From Cyanobacterium stanieri PCC 7202 (lineage in GTDB: Bacteria; Cyanobacteriota; Cyanobacteriia; Cyanobacteriales; Cyanobacteriaceae), in assembly GCA_000317655.1 (NCBI GenBank), contig CP003940.1, forward strand, positions 2,613,547 through 2,677,546: a DNA stretch of 64,000 bases. Direction: 5' to 3'. Made by a program: the position numbers and the translations under genes. The notes under the pieces are model-generated. The model saw nothing but the letters and a program-made list of their open reading frames with translations. It was not told where the DNA came from and ran no database searches. Positions 8,538 to 18,679 of the stretch are shown here, piece by piece; the first letter of the stretch is position 1, and each line of letters begins with the position of its first letter.

Positions 8538-9905
8538 TTATTGTTTTTTGACGGGGGGAAACCATTCGAGGATGGCTTCTTCCTTGGTGTTGGTGTTACG
8601 GGAAGGGGTTTCACGGGTAAATTCCATGTGAATGGAGCGAGTTTGTTCTCCGTCGGCGGCTACGGCGACAATGGGGTAGTCAATTAAGCCGTCTTGGAAG
8701 GACATCTGGAAGCGGAAAGTACCATCAGGATTGAGTTTGATGGGTCTTCCACCAATGGTAACGGTGGCATCGGGTTCGGTGGCACCATAGACGATTAATT
8801 CGGCATCGGCTACTAACCAGAATTTACGAGGTTGGGGGGTAACACCTAATCCTGCACCAGAACCACTGGCGAGGTATCCTGCACCAGAACCACTGGCCAT
8901 CATGCCGACTCCTGAACCTCCTGCGTAGCCCATGCCAGCACCAGAGGCGGTGGGTACTGCCCACATACCCATACCAGAGGGGAAGACGTAGGAACTAAGG
9001 GCATTTTCGGGGATGTGAGAACTGGGTGCCTGTTGCATACTGCCATAGAGGGATCCTGCCACCCTTTGGGCTTCGGCTCCTTTTGCCATGCCAAAGATTT
9101 CGTCATAGATTTGATTTTTTCTTTGTCTGGCGGCTTGGGCTTGTTGTTGGGCGATCGCCACTTTTTTGGCAGGAGGGGTTAACTCGTAAACTTTTTTACC
9201 TTTGAGATCTTCTTCCCAATTAACGGTGATAAATACATCCTCCACCCAATCGCTAGGATATACAGGGGGAATACGCACGGGGGCAGAACGGGCTAACAGT
9301 AACCAACGTCCATCGGCACAACGGTAGCCAATGTCAAGGAGGTAATCACGATCGCTCACAGGGATGGGTAAATACCATTCTCTGGCTAGTTCATCGCATA
9401 AATATTCTTGGATATTGTGGGGACTTTGATGTTCGAGATTAATGTCTGTCACATCATACAAACGCAAAGCCAACTGTTGCCCCCCTTGCATCCTTAAACT
9501 TTCCTTTTGCTCGTGGGGTACATCCCAATAAGCATAAGCCCACTGAGGATCTCTGGGTAATAAAACAATTCTACTTTCGCCATATCCCCCCGGAAGATCT
9601 CCCATGCCTTCATCAACGGAGGCTAAAGCCCCCATGGAGAGATCTTCTTGCCCTTGTCCGACATCAAATTTTGATACTTCCATATTTGATTCTCTCTGAT
9701 TCTTAATTGGACCTGAATTTGATAAATTATTTTGTTTAACAGAATTAATGCTATTAGCGGGTATAAGTTCTTTTTGTTTGGCTTGGATGGCACTCAAAAG
9801 TTGTGCTTTCCTCATGCGACTGTAACGAGGAATATTAAGATCACTCGCTACTTTGCGCAGTTGCCTTAGAGTCATTTCCTCAATAGGTGGTCGTTGTTTT
9901 GACAT
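8538..9905 (-). CDS. DUF4912 protein with N-terminal SAP/Rho-N-like domain
   Basis: The protein has 455 residues in three parts. Residues 1-45 (MTLRQLRKVASDLNIPRYSRMRKAQL) resemble the SAP or Rho N-terminal helical nucleic-acid-binding motif. Residues about 105-235 form the DUF4912 domain (IVLLPRDPQWAYAYWDVP, ALRLYDVTDI, EWYLPIPVSDRDYLLDIGY). After a Gly/Ser/Ala-rich repetitive linker (repeated GSGAG near 320-355), a beta-sandwich-like tail begins FWLVADAELIVYGATEPDATVTIGG. There is no signal peptide or membrane segment. DUF4912 is common in cyanobacteria and of unknown function. The combination hints at a nucleic-acid-associated structural or regulatory role, but that is inference. It has its own terminator at 8465. 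Confidence 0.8.
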   Translation of the reverse strand: MSKQRPPIEEMTLRQLRKVASDLNIPRYSRMRKAQLLSAIQAKQKELIPANSINSVKQNNLSNSGPIKNQRESNMEVSKFDVGQGQEDLSMGALASVDEGMGDLPGGYGESRIVLLPRDPQWAYAYWDVPHEQKESLRMQGGQQLALRLYDVTDINLEHQSPHNIQEYLCDELAREWYLPIPVSDRDYLLDIGYRCADGRWLLLARSAPVRIPPVYPSDWVEDVFITVNWEEDLKGKKVYELTPPAKKVAIAQQQAQAARQRKNQIYDEIFGMAKGAEAQRVAGSLYGSMQQAPSSHIPENALSSYVFPSGMGMWAVPTASGAGMGYAGGSGVGMMASGSGAGYLASGSGAGLGVTPQPRKFWLVADAELIVYGATEPDATVTIGGRPIKLNPDGTFRFQMSFQDGLIDYPIVAVAADGEQTRSIHMEFTRETPSRNTNTKEEAILEWFPPVKKQ

Positions 9906-9984
9906 GAGATTAAATCTCCGTGGGATTAATTATTTAATATGTTTTAGGTCATATTAGAACCTTATTTTTTAGTCGATTGACTTG

Positions 9985-10016
9985 GTGATTCTCCACAATT
10001 GGGGATCACTTTTTTA
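9985..10016 (+). terminator. Orphan terminator-like hairpin, plus strand
   Basis: GTGAT-CTCC (from 9985) pairs imperfectly with GGGGATCAC (10001-10009), and a T-rich tract follows to about 10020 on the plus strand. No plus-strand gene precedes it. Both flanking genes are on the minus strand. It is either the end of an unannotated plus-strand transcript or a leader hairpin of the DUF4912 mRNA. Confidence 0.4.
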
Positions 10017-10141
10017 TTTTATGTAACTAGATCAATCCTAGATTCGTCAAGGGGTTTCAAGATTAGTTTTCTTTTCATGACGAAATATTCAGGGTTTGGG
10101 GATCATACATGTCAAGTTTTCATGACATTTGATCTAGGTTA

Positions 10142-11035
10142 TTAAGTTGATGATCCCAAAAATCCTAAAATATGTTCGGCGGTAATTTGTGACTGTTCGA
10201 GATGGGGAACATGACCACAGTTATCAATCCAAATTAATTTACTTTGGGGGATCATCTCGGCAAATTTTTCTGCGGGTTTAGTGCCAAGAATTTTATCCTG
10301 TTTTCCCCAAAGGATGAGGGTGGGGGCTTGAATATTTCCTAGGTGTGGGGCAAAGGAACCATACCCCCCACTTTTGGTAAAGGAGATGAGGGCTTTACTC
10401 CAGTTATCACAGTCTAGGTGTAGGGCGGCACATCTGAGAGCATCTTCACTGGCATAGGTGCGATCGCAATAAGCCGTTTCACTAATACTCTGCCTTACCT
10501 TCAAATTCCGTAAAAATTCTGTGGCCAAAAAACCAAGGGGAGGAAACAAAAACTTACTCATCATAGGCTTCTTGGTTAAACCACCACTATCAAGGAGGAT
10601 CAACCTATCCACTGCTTCAGGATAGCTCAGACAAAAATCGATCGCACTGGCACCCCCCATAGAAGCACCCACCAAAATCATCGGTTTAGCAATCATTTTT
10701 GACCAAAAATCATATAAATGAGCCTTAATAGTGTCAGGAGAAAAAGATTCCTCTGCTTTTCGCTCGGTAAACCCAAAACCTAACAAATCCACAGCCCATA
10801 CCTGATACTCTTGCCTCAAAAGGGGAAAAAGACGACGATATTCTAATAGGGAACTATCAAAACCATGGAGCAACACTATGGGAGTTTCACTATCTCCCTC
10901 TACCGCATAACTGCTGACAATGTCTGAAGAAGATAGAGATGTAGGTATATTGACAAAGCGAATTTTGGCAAAAAGTTCTTGAGATGATAATTCCGTTAAT
11001 TGTTGAGCGGATTGGCTAATTTTTGGGGAAAACAT
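10142..11035 (-). CDS. Alpha/beta-hydrolase fold protein
   Basis: The 297-residue enzyme has a classical hydrolase core. The oxyanion motif HGFD is at 57-60, the nucleophile elbow GASMGG at 123-128 (Ser125), the acid in LWGKQDKI, and the catalytic His in CGHVPHLEQ near the C-terminus. It has no signal peptide, so it is cytosolic. The family covers esterases, haloperoxidase-like enzymes and C-C hydrolases, and the cap region shows nothing that fixes the substrate. Start is ATG at 11035. It is divergent from the potassium-channel gene, with about 170 bases of AT-rich promoter region between them. Confidence 0.87.
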   Translation of the reverse strand: MFSPKISQSAQQLTELSSQELFAKIRFVNIPTSLSSSDIVSSYAVEGDSETPIVLLHGFDSSLLEYRRLFPLLRQEYQVWAVDLLGFGFTERKAEESFSPDTIKAHLYDFWSKMIAKPMILVGASMGGASAIDFCLSYPEAVDRLILLDSGGLTKKPMMSKFLFPPLGFLATEFLRNLKVRQSISETAYCDRTYASEDALRCAALHLDCDNWSKALISFTKSGGYGSFAPHLGNIQAPTLILWGKQDKILGTKPAEKFAEMIPQSKLIWIDNCGHVPHLEQSQITAEHILGFLGSST

Positions 11036-11208
11036 TAATATTAAAAATGAGAAAAATAATAAAACCCATTTTATCTTTAACTGACAGTGCCATGATCAAG
11101 GTTGATCCAAACCTGATATGAAAAATTGTTTTTTGAGAATAAAAACATAACACCATTCAAGTTAAACTTTAGAGATGGTGATAGTAGCACACAAGAGCAT
11201 CAGAAAGG

Positions 11209-12279
11209 GTGAAAAATAAAAGGAAACCTTCCGCCGCTGAACAAAGATACTACCGCATCAAAGGGGAGTTAATCGCTGGTTCTGTGGCTCTGGGTGGAAT
11301 TGTTTTATCGGGAACACTATGGTACTGGTTGGTAGAAAAATGGTCTTTGGTAGATTCTGCCTATATGACGATCATCACTCTTTCCACGGTAGGCTTTGGA
11401 GAAATCAGAGATCTTGATGAGCGCTCAAGAATCTTTACGATGGTGCTGATACTAACGGGTATCGCTATTTTTGGTTATATTATTAACCGTTTTACCGAAG
11501 CCATTTCCCAAGGTTACTTTAAAGAAAGACTGAGATTTAAACAAAAGAAAAACGTGATTGATAAATTGACAGATCATTATATTCTCTGTGGTTTTGGGCG
11601 GATGGGTTTCCATGTTGCCAGAGAATTACATATCGAAAATACTCCTTTCATTATTATTGAAAATGGAGACGAAGAATTGTCAAAAGCAGAAGAATTAGGA
11701 TATTTACATCTTCACGGAGACGCAACCCTTGATGAATCTCTTTTGGAGGCGAAGGTTGACACGGCCCTAGGTATTATCGCTGCCCTGAGTTCTGATGCTG
11801 ATAACCTCTATACGGTAATGTCTGCCAAAGCTCTTAATCCTCGCATAAGGGCGATCGCCCGTGCCAACTCCGAAGAAGCCGTAAAAAAGCTAGAAAGAGC
11901 AGGAGCCGATGTTGTGGTATCCCCCTACGTCACAGGGGGGAAAAGACTAGCTGCAGCCGCCATACGCCCTCAGATAATGGATTTTGTTGATGGGATCCTC
12001 AGTGGGGGAGAAAGATCCTTTTACCTCGAAGAATTTTTATTAGAAAGGGAGTGTATCTGTTTAGGGCAAACCCTCCGAGAAGCAGGACTGAGAATGAAAT
12101 CTGGAGCTTTAGTGGTCGCCATTCGTACCCCCCATAACGGACTCATCCCCGGACCAAATGGTGAAAGTATCTTGGAGGAAGGGGATTCCTTAATCTGCAT
12201 GGGTACTGCCGAACAGTTACGCACCCTCAATTCAATCCTTTCCCCTAATAAAAAATCTCCCCGTCAACCACGAAAATAG
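11209..12279 (+). CDS. Two-TM potassium channel with RCK (TrkA-N/TrkA-C) domains
   Basis: The 356-residue protein has two membrane helices (about 22-42 and 75-95) flanking a pore loop with selectivity filter TVGFG (60-64). The standard filter is TVGYG, and Phe is a known variant. A cytosolic RCK domain follows, with Rossmann motif CGFGRMGFH (127-135), and a TrkA-C domain occupies the last 80 residues. This architecture matches MthK-type gated channels, and in Synechocystis the described SynCaK has this layout. K+ flux across the plasma or thylakoid membrane is inferred. Start is GTG at 11209. The gene is likely monocistronic and is followed by mreB after 111 bases. Confidence 0.87.
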   Translation: MKNKRKPSAAEQRYYRIKGELIAGSVALGGIVLSGTLWYWLVEKWSLVDSAYMTIITLSTVGFGEIRDLDERSRIFTMVLILTGIAIFGYIINRFTEAISQGYFKERLRFKQKKNVIDKLTDHYILCGFGRMGFHVARELHIENTPFIIIENGDEELSKAEELGYLHLHGDATLDESLLEAKVDTALGIIAALSSDADNLYTVMSAKALNPRIRAIARANSEEAVKKLERAGADVVVSPYVTGGKRLAAAAIRPQIMDFVDGILSGGERSFYLEEFLLERECICLGQTLREAGLRMKSGALVVAIRTPHNGLIPGPNGESILEEGDSLICMGTAEQLRTLNSILSPNKKSPRQPRK

Positions 12280-12390
12280 TTCATCCATTCCTAGATGAAA
12301 TTACTTAATTTAACATATGTTTCAACAAAAAGTGAAAAAATTAGACTAAGATATTCTCTTGACTGTTAAAATTTCGGAGTTAATAATAAA

Positions 12391-13431
12391 ATGGGGTTTT
12401 TTGATCGTTTTTCTGAATCTCAAGACATGGGCATTGACTTAGGTACAGCCAATACCCTCATTTATGTTCCCGGTAAAGATATTGTTTTAAATGAACCCTC
12501 TGTTATTGCGGTGGACATCGAGAAACAGTTAACCGTTGCCGTCGGTGAAGATGCCCGAAATATGTTAGGACGCACCCCCGCTTCTATCAAAACTATCCGT
12601 CCCCTCAAAGATGGAGTCATCACCGATGTGAAAGTAACAGAAATGATGCTCAGGGAATTTATTCGTAAAGTAAAAGGTAACAACTCCCTTACCCGTTCTC
12701 GGATTATTATCGGTGTACCTAGTGGTATTACATCCGTTGAAAGAAAAGCTGTGGAGGAAGCCATGGAAAGTTCTGGTTCGGGGGGCATTGAAAATATTGA
12801 GTTTATCGATGAACCTGTGGCGGCGGCCATTGGGGCAGGTTTACCTGTCGAGGAAGCGGTAGGTAGTATGATTGTGGATATTGGTGGTGGTACTACAGAA
12901 GTAGCAGTATTGAGCTATCAGGGCATTGTTTACAGTGATTCTGTAAGGGTTGCAGGGGACGAAATCAGTGATTCTATTACCCGTCATCTCAAAAAAGTAT
13001 ATAACCTGATCATCGGCGAGCGCACCGCAGAGCAGATTAAAATTGAACTAGGTTCTGCCTATCCGGGGGATCATGATCAAAAGGAAATGGAAATCAGGGG
13101 TTTATATATGGTAAGTGGTTTACCAAAAACCGTCACCATTAATGCTGAGGAAATTAGAGATTGCATTTCTGAGCCTGTGGGGGTGATTGTGGAGGCAATT
13201 AAGAAAACCTTAGAAAGAACTCCTCCCGAATTAGCAGGTGATATTATAGATAGAGGCATTATGTTAGCAGGAGGAGGTGCTTTGTTGCGAGGTATTGATA
13301 GTTTGATTACCAATGAAACTGGCATTGTAACTCATGTTGCCCCTAATCCTTTACAGTGCGTGGTTTATGGTACTGGCAAGGTATTGGAAGATTATGAAAG
13401 ATTGGCAAGGACTAGCAAGAAAAAATCTTAA
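12391..13431 (+). CDS. mreB: Rod-shape-determining actin homologue MreB
   Basis: The 346-residue actin-fold ATPase polymerises under the membrane and guides peptidoglycan insertion. Phosphate-1 motif DLGTANT is at 17-23, phosphate-2 MIVDIGGGTTEVAV near residue 165, and the adenosine motif IMLAGGGALLRG near 290. The amphipathic N-terminal MGFFDRF helix fits membrane attachment. Start is ATG. It is followed by mreC after 161 AT-rich bases on the same strand. No mreD follows mreC, unlike the common mreBCD order. Confidence 0.97.
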   Translation: MGFFDRFSESQDMGIDLGTANTLIYVPGKDIVLNEPSVIAVDIEKQLTVAVGEDARNMLGRTPASIKTIRPLKDGVITDVKVTEMMLREFIRKVKGNNSLTRSRIIIGVPSGITSVERKAVEEAMESSGSGGIENIEFIDEPVAAAIGAGLPVEEAVGSMIVDIGGGTTEVAVLSYQGIVYSDSVRVAGDEISDSITRHLKKVYNLIIGERTAEQIKIELGSAYPGDHDQKEMEIRGLYMVSGLPKTVTINAEEIRDCISEPVGVIVEAIKKTLERTPPELAGDIIDRGIMLAGGGALLRGIDSLITNETGIVTHVAPNPLQCVVYGTGKVLEDYERLARTSKKKS

Positions 13432-13592
13432 TTAATTAATTTTATTTTTTAAACAATTTTTTTAGTGGTTTTACCATAGAAAAATAAAGCATTAATCAAA
13501 TGCTTAATTGTCTATATCATATTCTTTTTTATTTATTTTTTAAAATAGTTTGCAAATCTATTTATTCTTTCTTGAATTAAATTTGTTATATC

Positions 13593-14333
13593 GTGAAAAT
13601 AATTCGGCGCTGGTGGCACAAAAATAGTAGTCAGTTGATTTGGGGTTTGATAGCCTTGGCGATCGCATTTTTAATTTATCTAACCCAAGGGGCATTAATT
13701 AATGAAACCCTTTATCGTATTTCTTCTATTTTTCGTTATGACATCAGTGCAGAACAAGAAAGATTATATGGCGATCGCACCATTCAACAATTAGAAAACG
13801 AAATTAACCTATTAAGAACCCAAAACCAAGAATTAAGAGACATAGTTAACTACCAAAACCAAAATCCAGAAAACCTAATCACCGCAAGAATTATCGGCAG
13901 AAGTCCCGATTCTTGGTGGCAAATAGTAACCCTCGATGCAGGTTCAAATCAAGGTATCCAAGAAGATGATCCCGTCATCGCCATTGGTGGCTTGGTGGGA
14001 AGAATTACAGGAGTAACCCCCAACACCAGCCGAGTTTTATTGTTAAGTGATTATAATAGCCGAGTGGGTGCCACCCTCAACCGCACGGGTTATCAAGGGT
14101 TTGTCAAAGGGCAGTCAACCCAAATCGGAATTATGGAATTTTATGAAAAAGTAACCGACGTGCAAGAAGGAGACTTTATCACCACCTCCAACATCAGTAC
14201 CCTTTTTCCTCCTGATATTCCCATCGGCAAAGTAGTTTCTATCAATCTCAATCGTAGTCCAGCCCCCGAGGCAGAAATCGAATTTACCTCCCCCATGGAC
14301 TTTTTAAACTGGGTCATGGTAATGACTAATTGA
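13593..14333 (+). CDS. mreC: Rod-shape-determining protein MreC
   Basis: The 246-residue bitopic membrane protein has a short cytosolic N-terminus, one membrane helix (about 13-33), a coiled coil (about 55-88, QLENEINLLRTQNQELRDIV) and the periplasmic MreC beta-barrel domain (ARIIGRSPDSWWQIVTLDAG, GLVGRITGVTPNTSRVLLLSD). It links MreB to the peptidoglycan synthases. Start is GTG at 13593, chosen because the membrane helix follows at the expected distance. The next gene is on the opposite strand, and an MreD-like protein is not seen in this window. Confidence 0.95.
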   Translation: MKIIRRWWHKNSSQLIWGLIALAIAFLIYLTQGALINETLYRISSIFRYDISAEQERLYGDRTIQQLENEINLLRTQNQELRDIVNYQNQNPENLITARIIGRSPDSWWQIVTLDAGSNQGIQEDDPVIAIGGLVGRITGVTPNTSRVLLLSDYNSRVGATLNRTGYQGFVKGQSTQIGIMEFYEKVTDVQEGDFITTSNISTLFPPDIPIGKVVSINLNRSPAPEAEIEFTSPMDFLNWVMVMTN

Positions 14334-14341
14334 TAATTTTA

Positions 14342-14722
14342 TTATTCCTCATCAAGACGTAATAATTTGCGGTAAAATTTCTGGGAAAAATCTGTTTTTC
14401 GAGACGATTGAAAATTCTTAATTAAAAGAATTAAATACTGTACAAATTCAGAATTAGAAAGATTTATTTCGTAACTTAAATCCGCACTGCCATCAAACTG
14501 CAAACGACATCTAGTCAACTCTGAAGGTAAACGAGAAACATACCAAATTGCCACAAAAGGAATACTCTCACTGCCATCAATAACTCTCTCTCCTTCTAAA
14601 TATCCTTGTTGGTACAATCCTAGGGCATAGGGTAGTGTTTCGTGTTGTTCTTTGGAATAATAGGGTTGATACATCAAAGTATCCGCCTTAGTTGCAGGTT
14701 GTAACTTTTCAATGGTAGCCAT
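14342..14722 (-). CDS. Conserved cyanobacterial protein, possibly EbsA (type IV pilus assembly)
   Basis: The soluble 126-residue protein has no membrane segment or signal peptide. Blocks such as LPYALGLYQQGYLEGER, IPFVAIWYVSRLPSELTRCR and TDFSQKFYRKLLRLDEE are highly structured. They resemble, from memory, the cyanobacterial EbsA family, which forms a complex with Hfq and the PilB ATPase and is needed for type IV pili. That assignment was not tested by alignment. The gene converges on mreC with an eight-base gap and has ATG start at 14722. If the EbsA call is wrong, it remains a conserved cyanobacterial protein of unknown function. Confidence 0.62.
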   Translation of the reverse strand: MATIEKLQPATKADTLMYQPYYSKEQHETLPYALGLYQQGYLEGERVIDGSESIPFVAIWYVSRLPSELTRCRLQFDGSADLSYEINLSNSEFVQYLILLIKNFQSSRKTDFSQKFYRKLLRLDEE

Positions 14723-14824
14723 ACAATTTATCTGGTAACAATATCATCATGGGAGTTATCAATATTAAATTGTAGCTTTTTCCTCGTATCAAATTTCCTT
14801 ATTTTTGCACTTCTTCATCAAATT

Positions 14825-15826
14825 ATGGTCATTACTTCCCCACCTCCTTATCTTGTCAGTGTCGCCCCGATGATGGATTATAGCGATCGCCATTTTCGTT
14901 ATATCATGCGCCAGATGACCAAAAAAAGCCTACTCTATACGGAGATGATCAACTCCCAAGCTATTATACATGGCGATCGCCCCAAATTACTCAACTTCTC
15001 CCCCGCAGAAAAACCCGTCGCCATCCAACTAGGGGGAGATAACCCCCAACAACTGGCTGAATGTGCCAAAATAGTCGAAGATTGGGGCTATGACGAAATA
15101 AATTTAAATGTGGGTTGCCCTAGTGCCAGAGTGCAAAGTGGTAATTTTGGAGCCTGTTTGATGGCACAACCCCATAAAGTTGCCCAATGTATCGCAGCGA
15201 TGAATCAAGCTGTTAATATTCCAGTTACCGTTAAACATCGTATTGGTATTGATGACCAAGATAGTTACGAACAGATGGCAAACTTTGTTAAAATCGTTGC
15301 CCAGGCAGGATGTCAAAGGTTTGTTGTCCATGCCAGAAAAGCATGGTTACAAGGTTTAAGCCCGAAAGAAAACCGTCATATTCCTCCCTTGCGTTATGAG
15401 GATGTCTATCGCCTCAAACGGGATTTTCCCCATCTGATTATCGAAATCAACGGCGGTATTACTACCCTAGAACAAATCAAAGCCCAATTTCCTCTGGTTG
15501 ACGGGGTGATGATAGGGCGAGTTGCCTGTGATAACCCCTATCTATTAGCGAGTATTGACCAAGAAATTTATGGGGATGATACCCCCATTCCTACCCGAGA
15601 GGAAGTCATTGAAAGTGTCCTTGATTATGTCGATTTTTGGGGCGATCGCCATGTAAAATTAAATAGTATTATGCGTCATCTGTTGCAAATTTTTGCAGGA
15701 CAACCGGGGACAAAAATTTGGAAACGTCACCTAACAGAAAATGGTTATAATCCCGAAGCAAATTCTCAGCTAGTCAGGGAAGCCTTAGCCTTGAGAGAAT
15801 CAAAAATAACTAACAGTATTTATTAA
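14825..15826 (+). CDS. dusA: tRNA-dihydrouridine synthase A
   Basis: This FMN-dependent TIM-barrel enzyme reduces uridines in the tRNA D-loop using NADPH. The 333-residue length fits DusA. Motifs are the N-terminal VAPMMDYSDRHFRY, YTEMI, the EINLNVGCPSARVQ loop with catalytic Cys nearby, VKHRIGIDD, and the FMN-phosphate motif EINGGI followed by DGVMIGRVACDNPYLL. The HARKAWLQGLSPKENR segment is typical of DusA rather than DusB or DusC. Start is ATG. recO follows after 24 bases, so the two are probably cotranscribed. Confidence 0.93.
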   Translation: MVITSPPPYLVSVAPMMDYSDRHFRYIMRQMTKKSLLYTEMINSQAIIHGDRPKLLNFSPAEKPVAIQLGGDNPQQLAECAKIVEDWGYDEINLNVGCPSARVQSGNFGACLMAQPHKVAQCIAAMNQAVNIPVTVKHRIGIDDQDSYEQMANFVKIVAQAGCQRFVVHARKAWLQGLSPKENRHIPPLRYEDVYRLKRDFPHLIIEINGGITTLEQIKAQFPLVDGVMIGRVACDNPYLLASIDQEIYGDDTPIPTREEVIESVLDYVDFWGDRHVKLNSIMRHLLQIFAGQPGTKIWKRHLTENGYNPEANSQLVREALALRESKITNSIY

Positions 15827-15850
15827 TATCTCAATAATATTTATACAAAA

Positions 15851-16672
15851 ATGAGTCAAACTTATCAGACTATTGGCATAATACTTAAGCAAAATCCCTT
15901 CAAAGAAAACGACTTATTAGTAACCATTTTTTCCCCCGAATATGGATTAATAAAGGCGATCGCCCCAGGGGCAAGAAAATATAAATCAAGCCTAAGAGGG
16001 AGAATACAACCCCTAGTAATTAACGAATTTTTAATCATCAAAGGAAAAAGTTTAGATAGATTAATTCAAGCCGAAACAAAACAATCATATCCAAAATTAA
16101 GCCTAAATTTAGGTAAATTAACCATCAGTCAATATTTAGCAGAAATAGTCCTTAACTTAGCCCTAGAAGAACAACCACAAAACGAATTATATGACAGCCT
16201 CAATCACCACTTAAAAACCTTAGAAAACCTCGATAACAATCTTTCCCTTTACCCTTACCTATGTCAAGGAATATTCGATCTTCTGACCATTACAGGTATC
16301 GCCCCAGAGGTTAACTCCTGCCTCATCACCGACAACCCCCTAATACCCAACTTTCATCAATCCCACTGGCAAGTAGGATTTAGCTTTAGTAACGGCGGTT
16401 TAATGCAATTATCCGCCATCCATCACAATCAAAAAATATATATCAATGCCAAAGTAAACGCCCTAGAACTATCATTTATTCAATGCCTATGCCATGGATT
16501 ACTAGATCAAATTCTACCCACAGAAAAATATTCAGAATCAATCGTTAATCAGGCTTGGATAAACATTGAAAAAATCCTCAAAAACTACCTTGAGTTTTAT
16601 CTAGGGCATTCCCTCAAATCTGCCGCTATGATTGATTTTGCCCTTAACTATCAAAGCCCCATCCCTTCTTAG
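15851..16672 (+). CDS. recO: DNA repair protein RecO
   Basis: The 273-residue protein belongs to the RecFOR pathway, which loads RecA onto SSB-coated gaps. The N-terminal OB fold is visible in QTIGIILKQNPFKENDLLVTIFSPEYGLIKAIAPGAR (written here only as a location, residues 5-41), with the helical RecO_C region after it. The zinc-finger cysteines of some RecO proteins are not obvious here. Start is ATG, 24 bases after dusA. It precedes the TPP riboswitch of thiC by about 75 bases. Confidence 0.88.
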   Translation: MSQTYQTIGIILKQNPFKENDLLVTIFSPEYGLIKAIAPGARKYKSSLRGRIQPLVINEFLIIKGKSLDRLIQAETKQSYPKLSLNLGKLTISQYLAEIVLNLALEEQPQNELYDSLNHHLKTLENLDNNLSLYPYLCQGIFDLLTITGIAPEVNSCLITDNPLIPNFHQSHWQVGFSFSNGGLMQLSAIHHNQKIYINAKVNALELSFIQCLCHGLLDQILPTEKYSESIVNQAWINIEKILKNYLEFYLGHSLKSAAMIDFALNYQSPIPS

Positions 16673-16745
16673 GGTCAAAAACTTAATATCCAAGCAATCG
16701 TCCAGTTTTCATTCCCTTAAGTAGAAATAAATGGTAAGATTTAAC

Positions 16746-18230
<1,485 letters not shown>

Positions 18231-18277
18231 TTAATGATCGGTTTTGGTGATAGGTAGTCAAAAAATAGTTATGTTTT

Positions 18278-18312
18278 CCCCCAAATTATCAATATTTGAG
18301 GGGATTTTTTTT
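18278..18312 (+). terminator. thiC terminator
   Basis: CCCCCAAAT pairs with ATTTGAGGGG (one bulged A) over a short AT loop and is followed by eight T. It is oriented with thiC and lies about 48 bases after its stop. The remaining gap to 18679 is very AT-rich, and I recognise nothing else in it. Confidence 0.85.
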
Positions 18313-18679
18313 GCTTGTCAGGCTACTTAGGAATTATTTTTTGCCTGGCTATTGTTTATATTATTTTTACTTAGGAAAAACTACGGGCAAAAATCAGTAT
18401 ATATTCTCAAGCAACTAAATGATTTTTTTAGCTATAGTGTAGTTAAAATGAACTTTTACCTGACAATATTCATCGCTTAAACTTTAATTAATTTTTAAGA
18501 AAAATTAATTTTTATACTTAAAAATACCTAAACGATTAATTTAATCTTTTGTATAATTGGAACTATTTTAGATAATCACTTTATAGCTATTATTAACTAA
18601 TATTTTTTAATCTTGCAGAAAGTCTTTAATAATCAATGTCAGAGTCTGTTTTTATACTCTTTAATTGTTAGATATTAAT

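Noticed and set aside
12462-12830. 122-codon minus-strand ORF inside mreB
   Set aside because: Antisense to a core gene, no recognisable domain.
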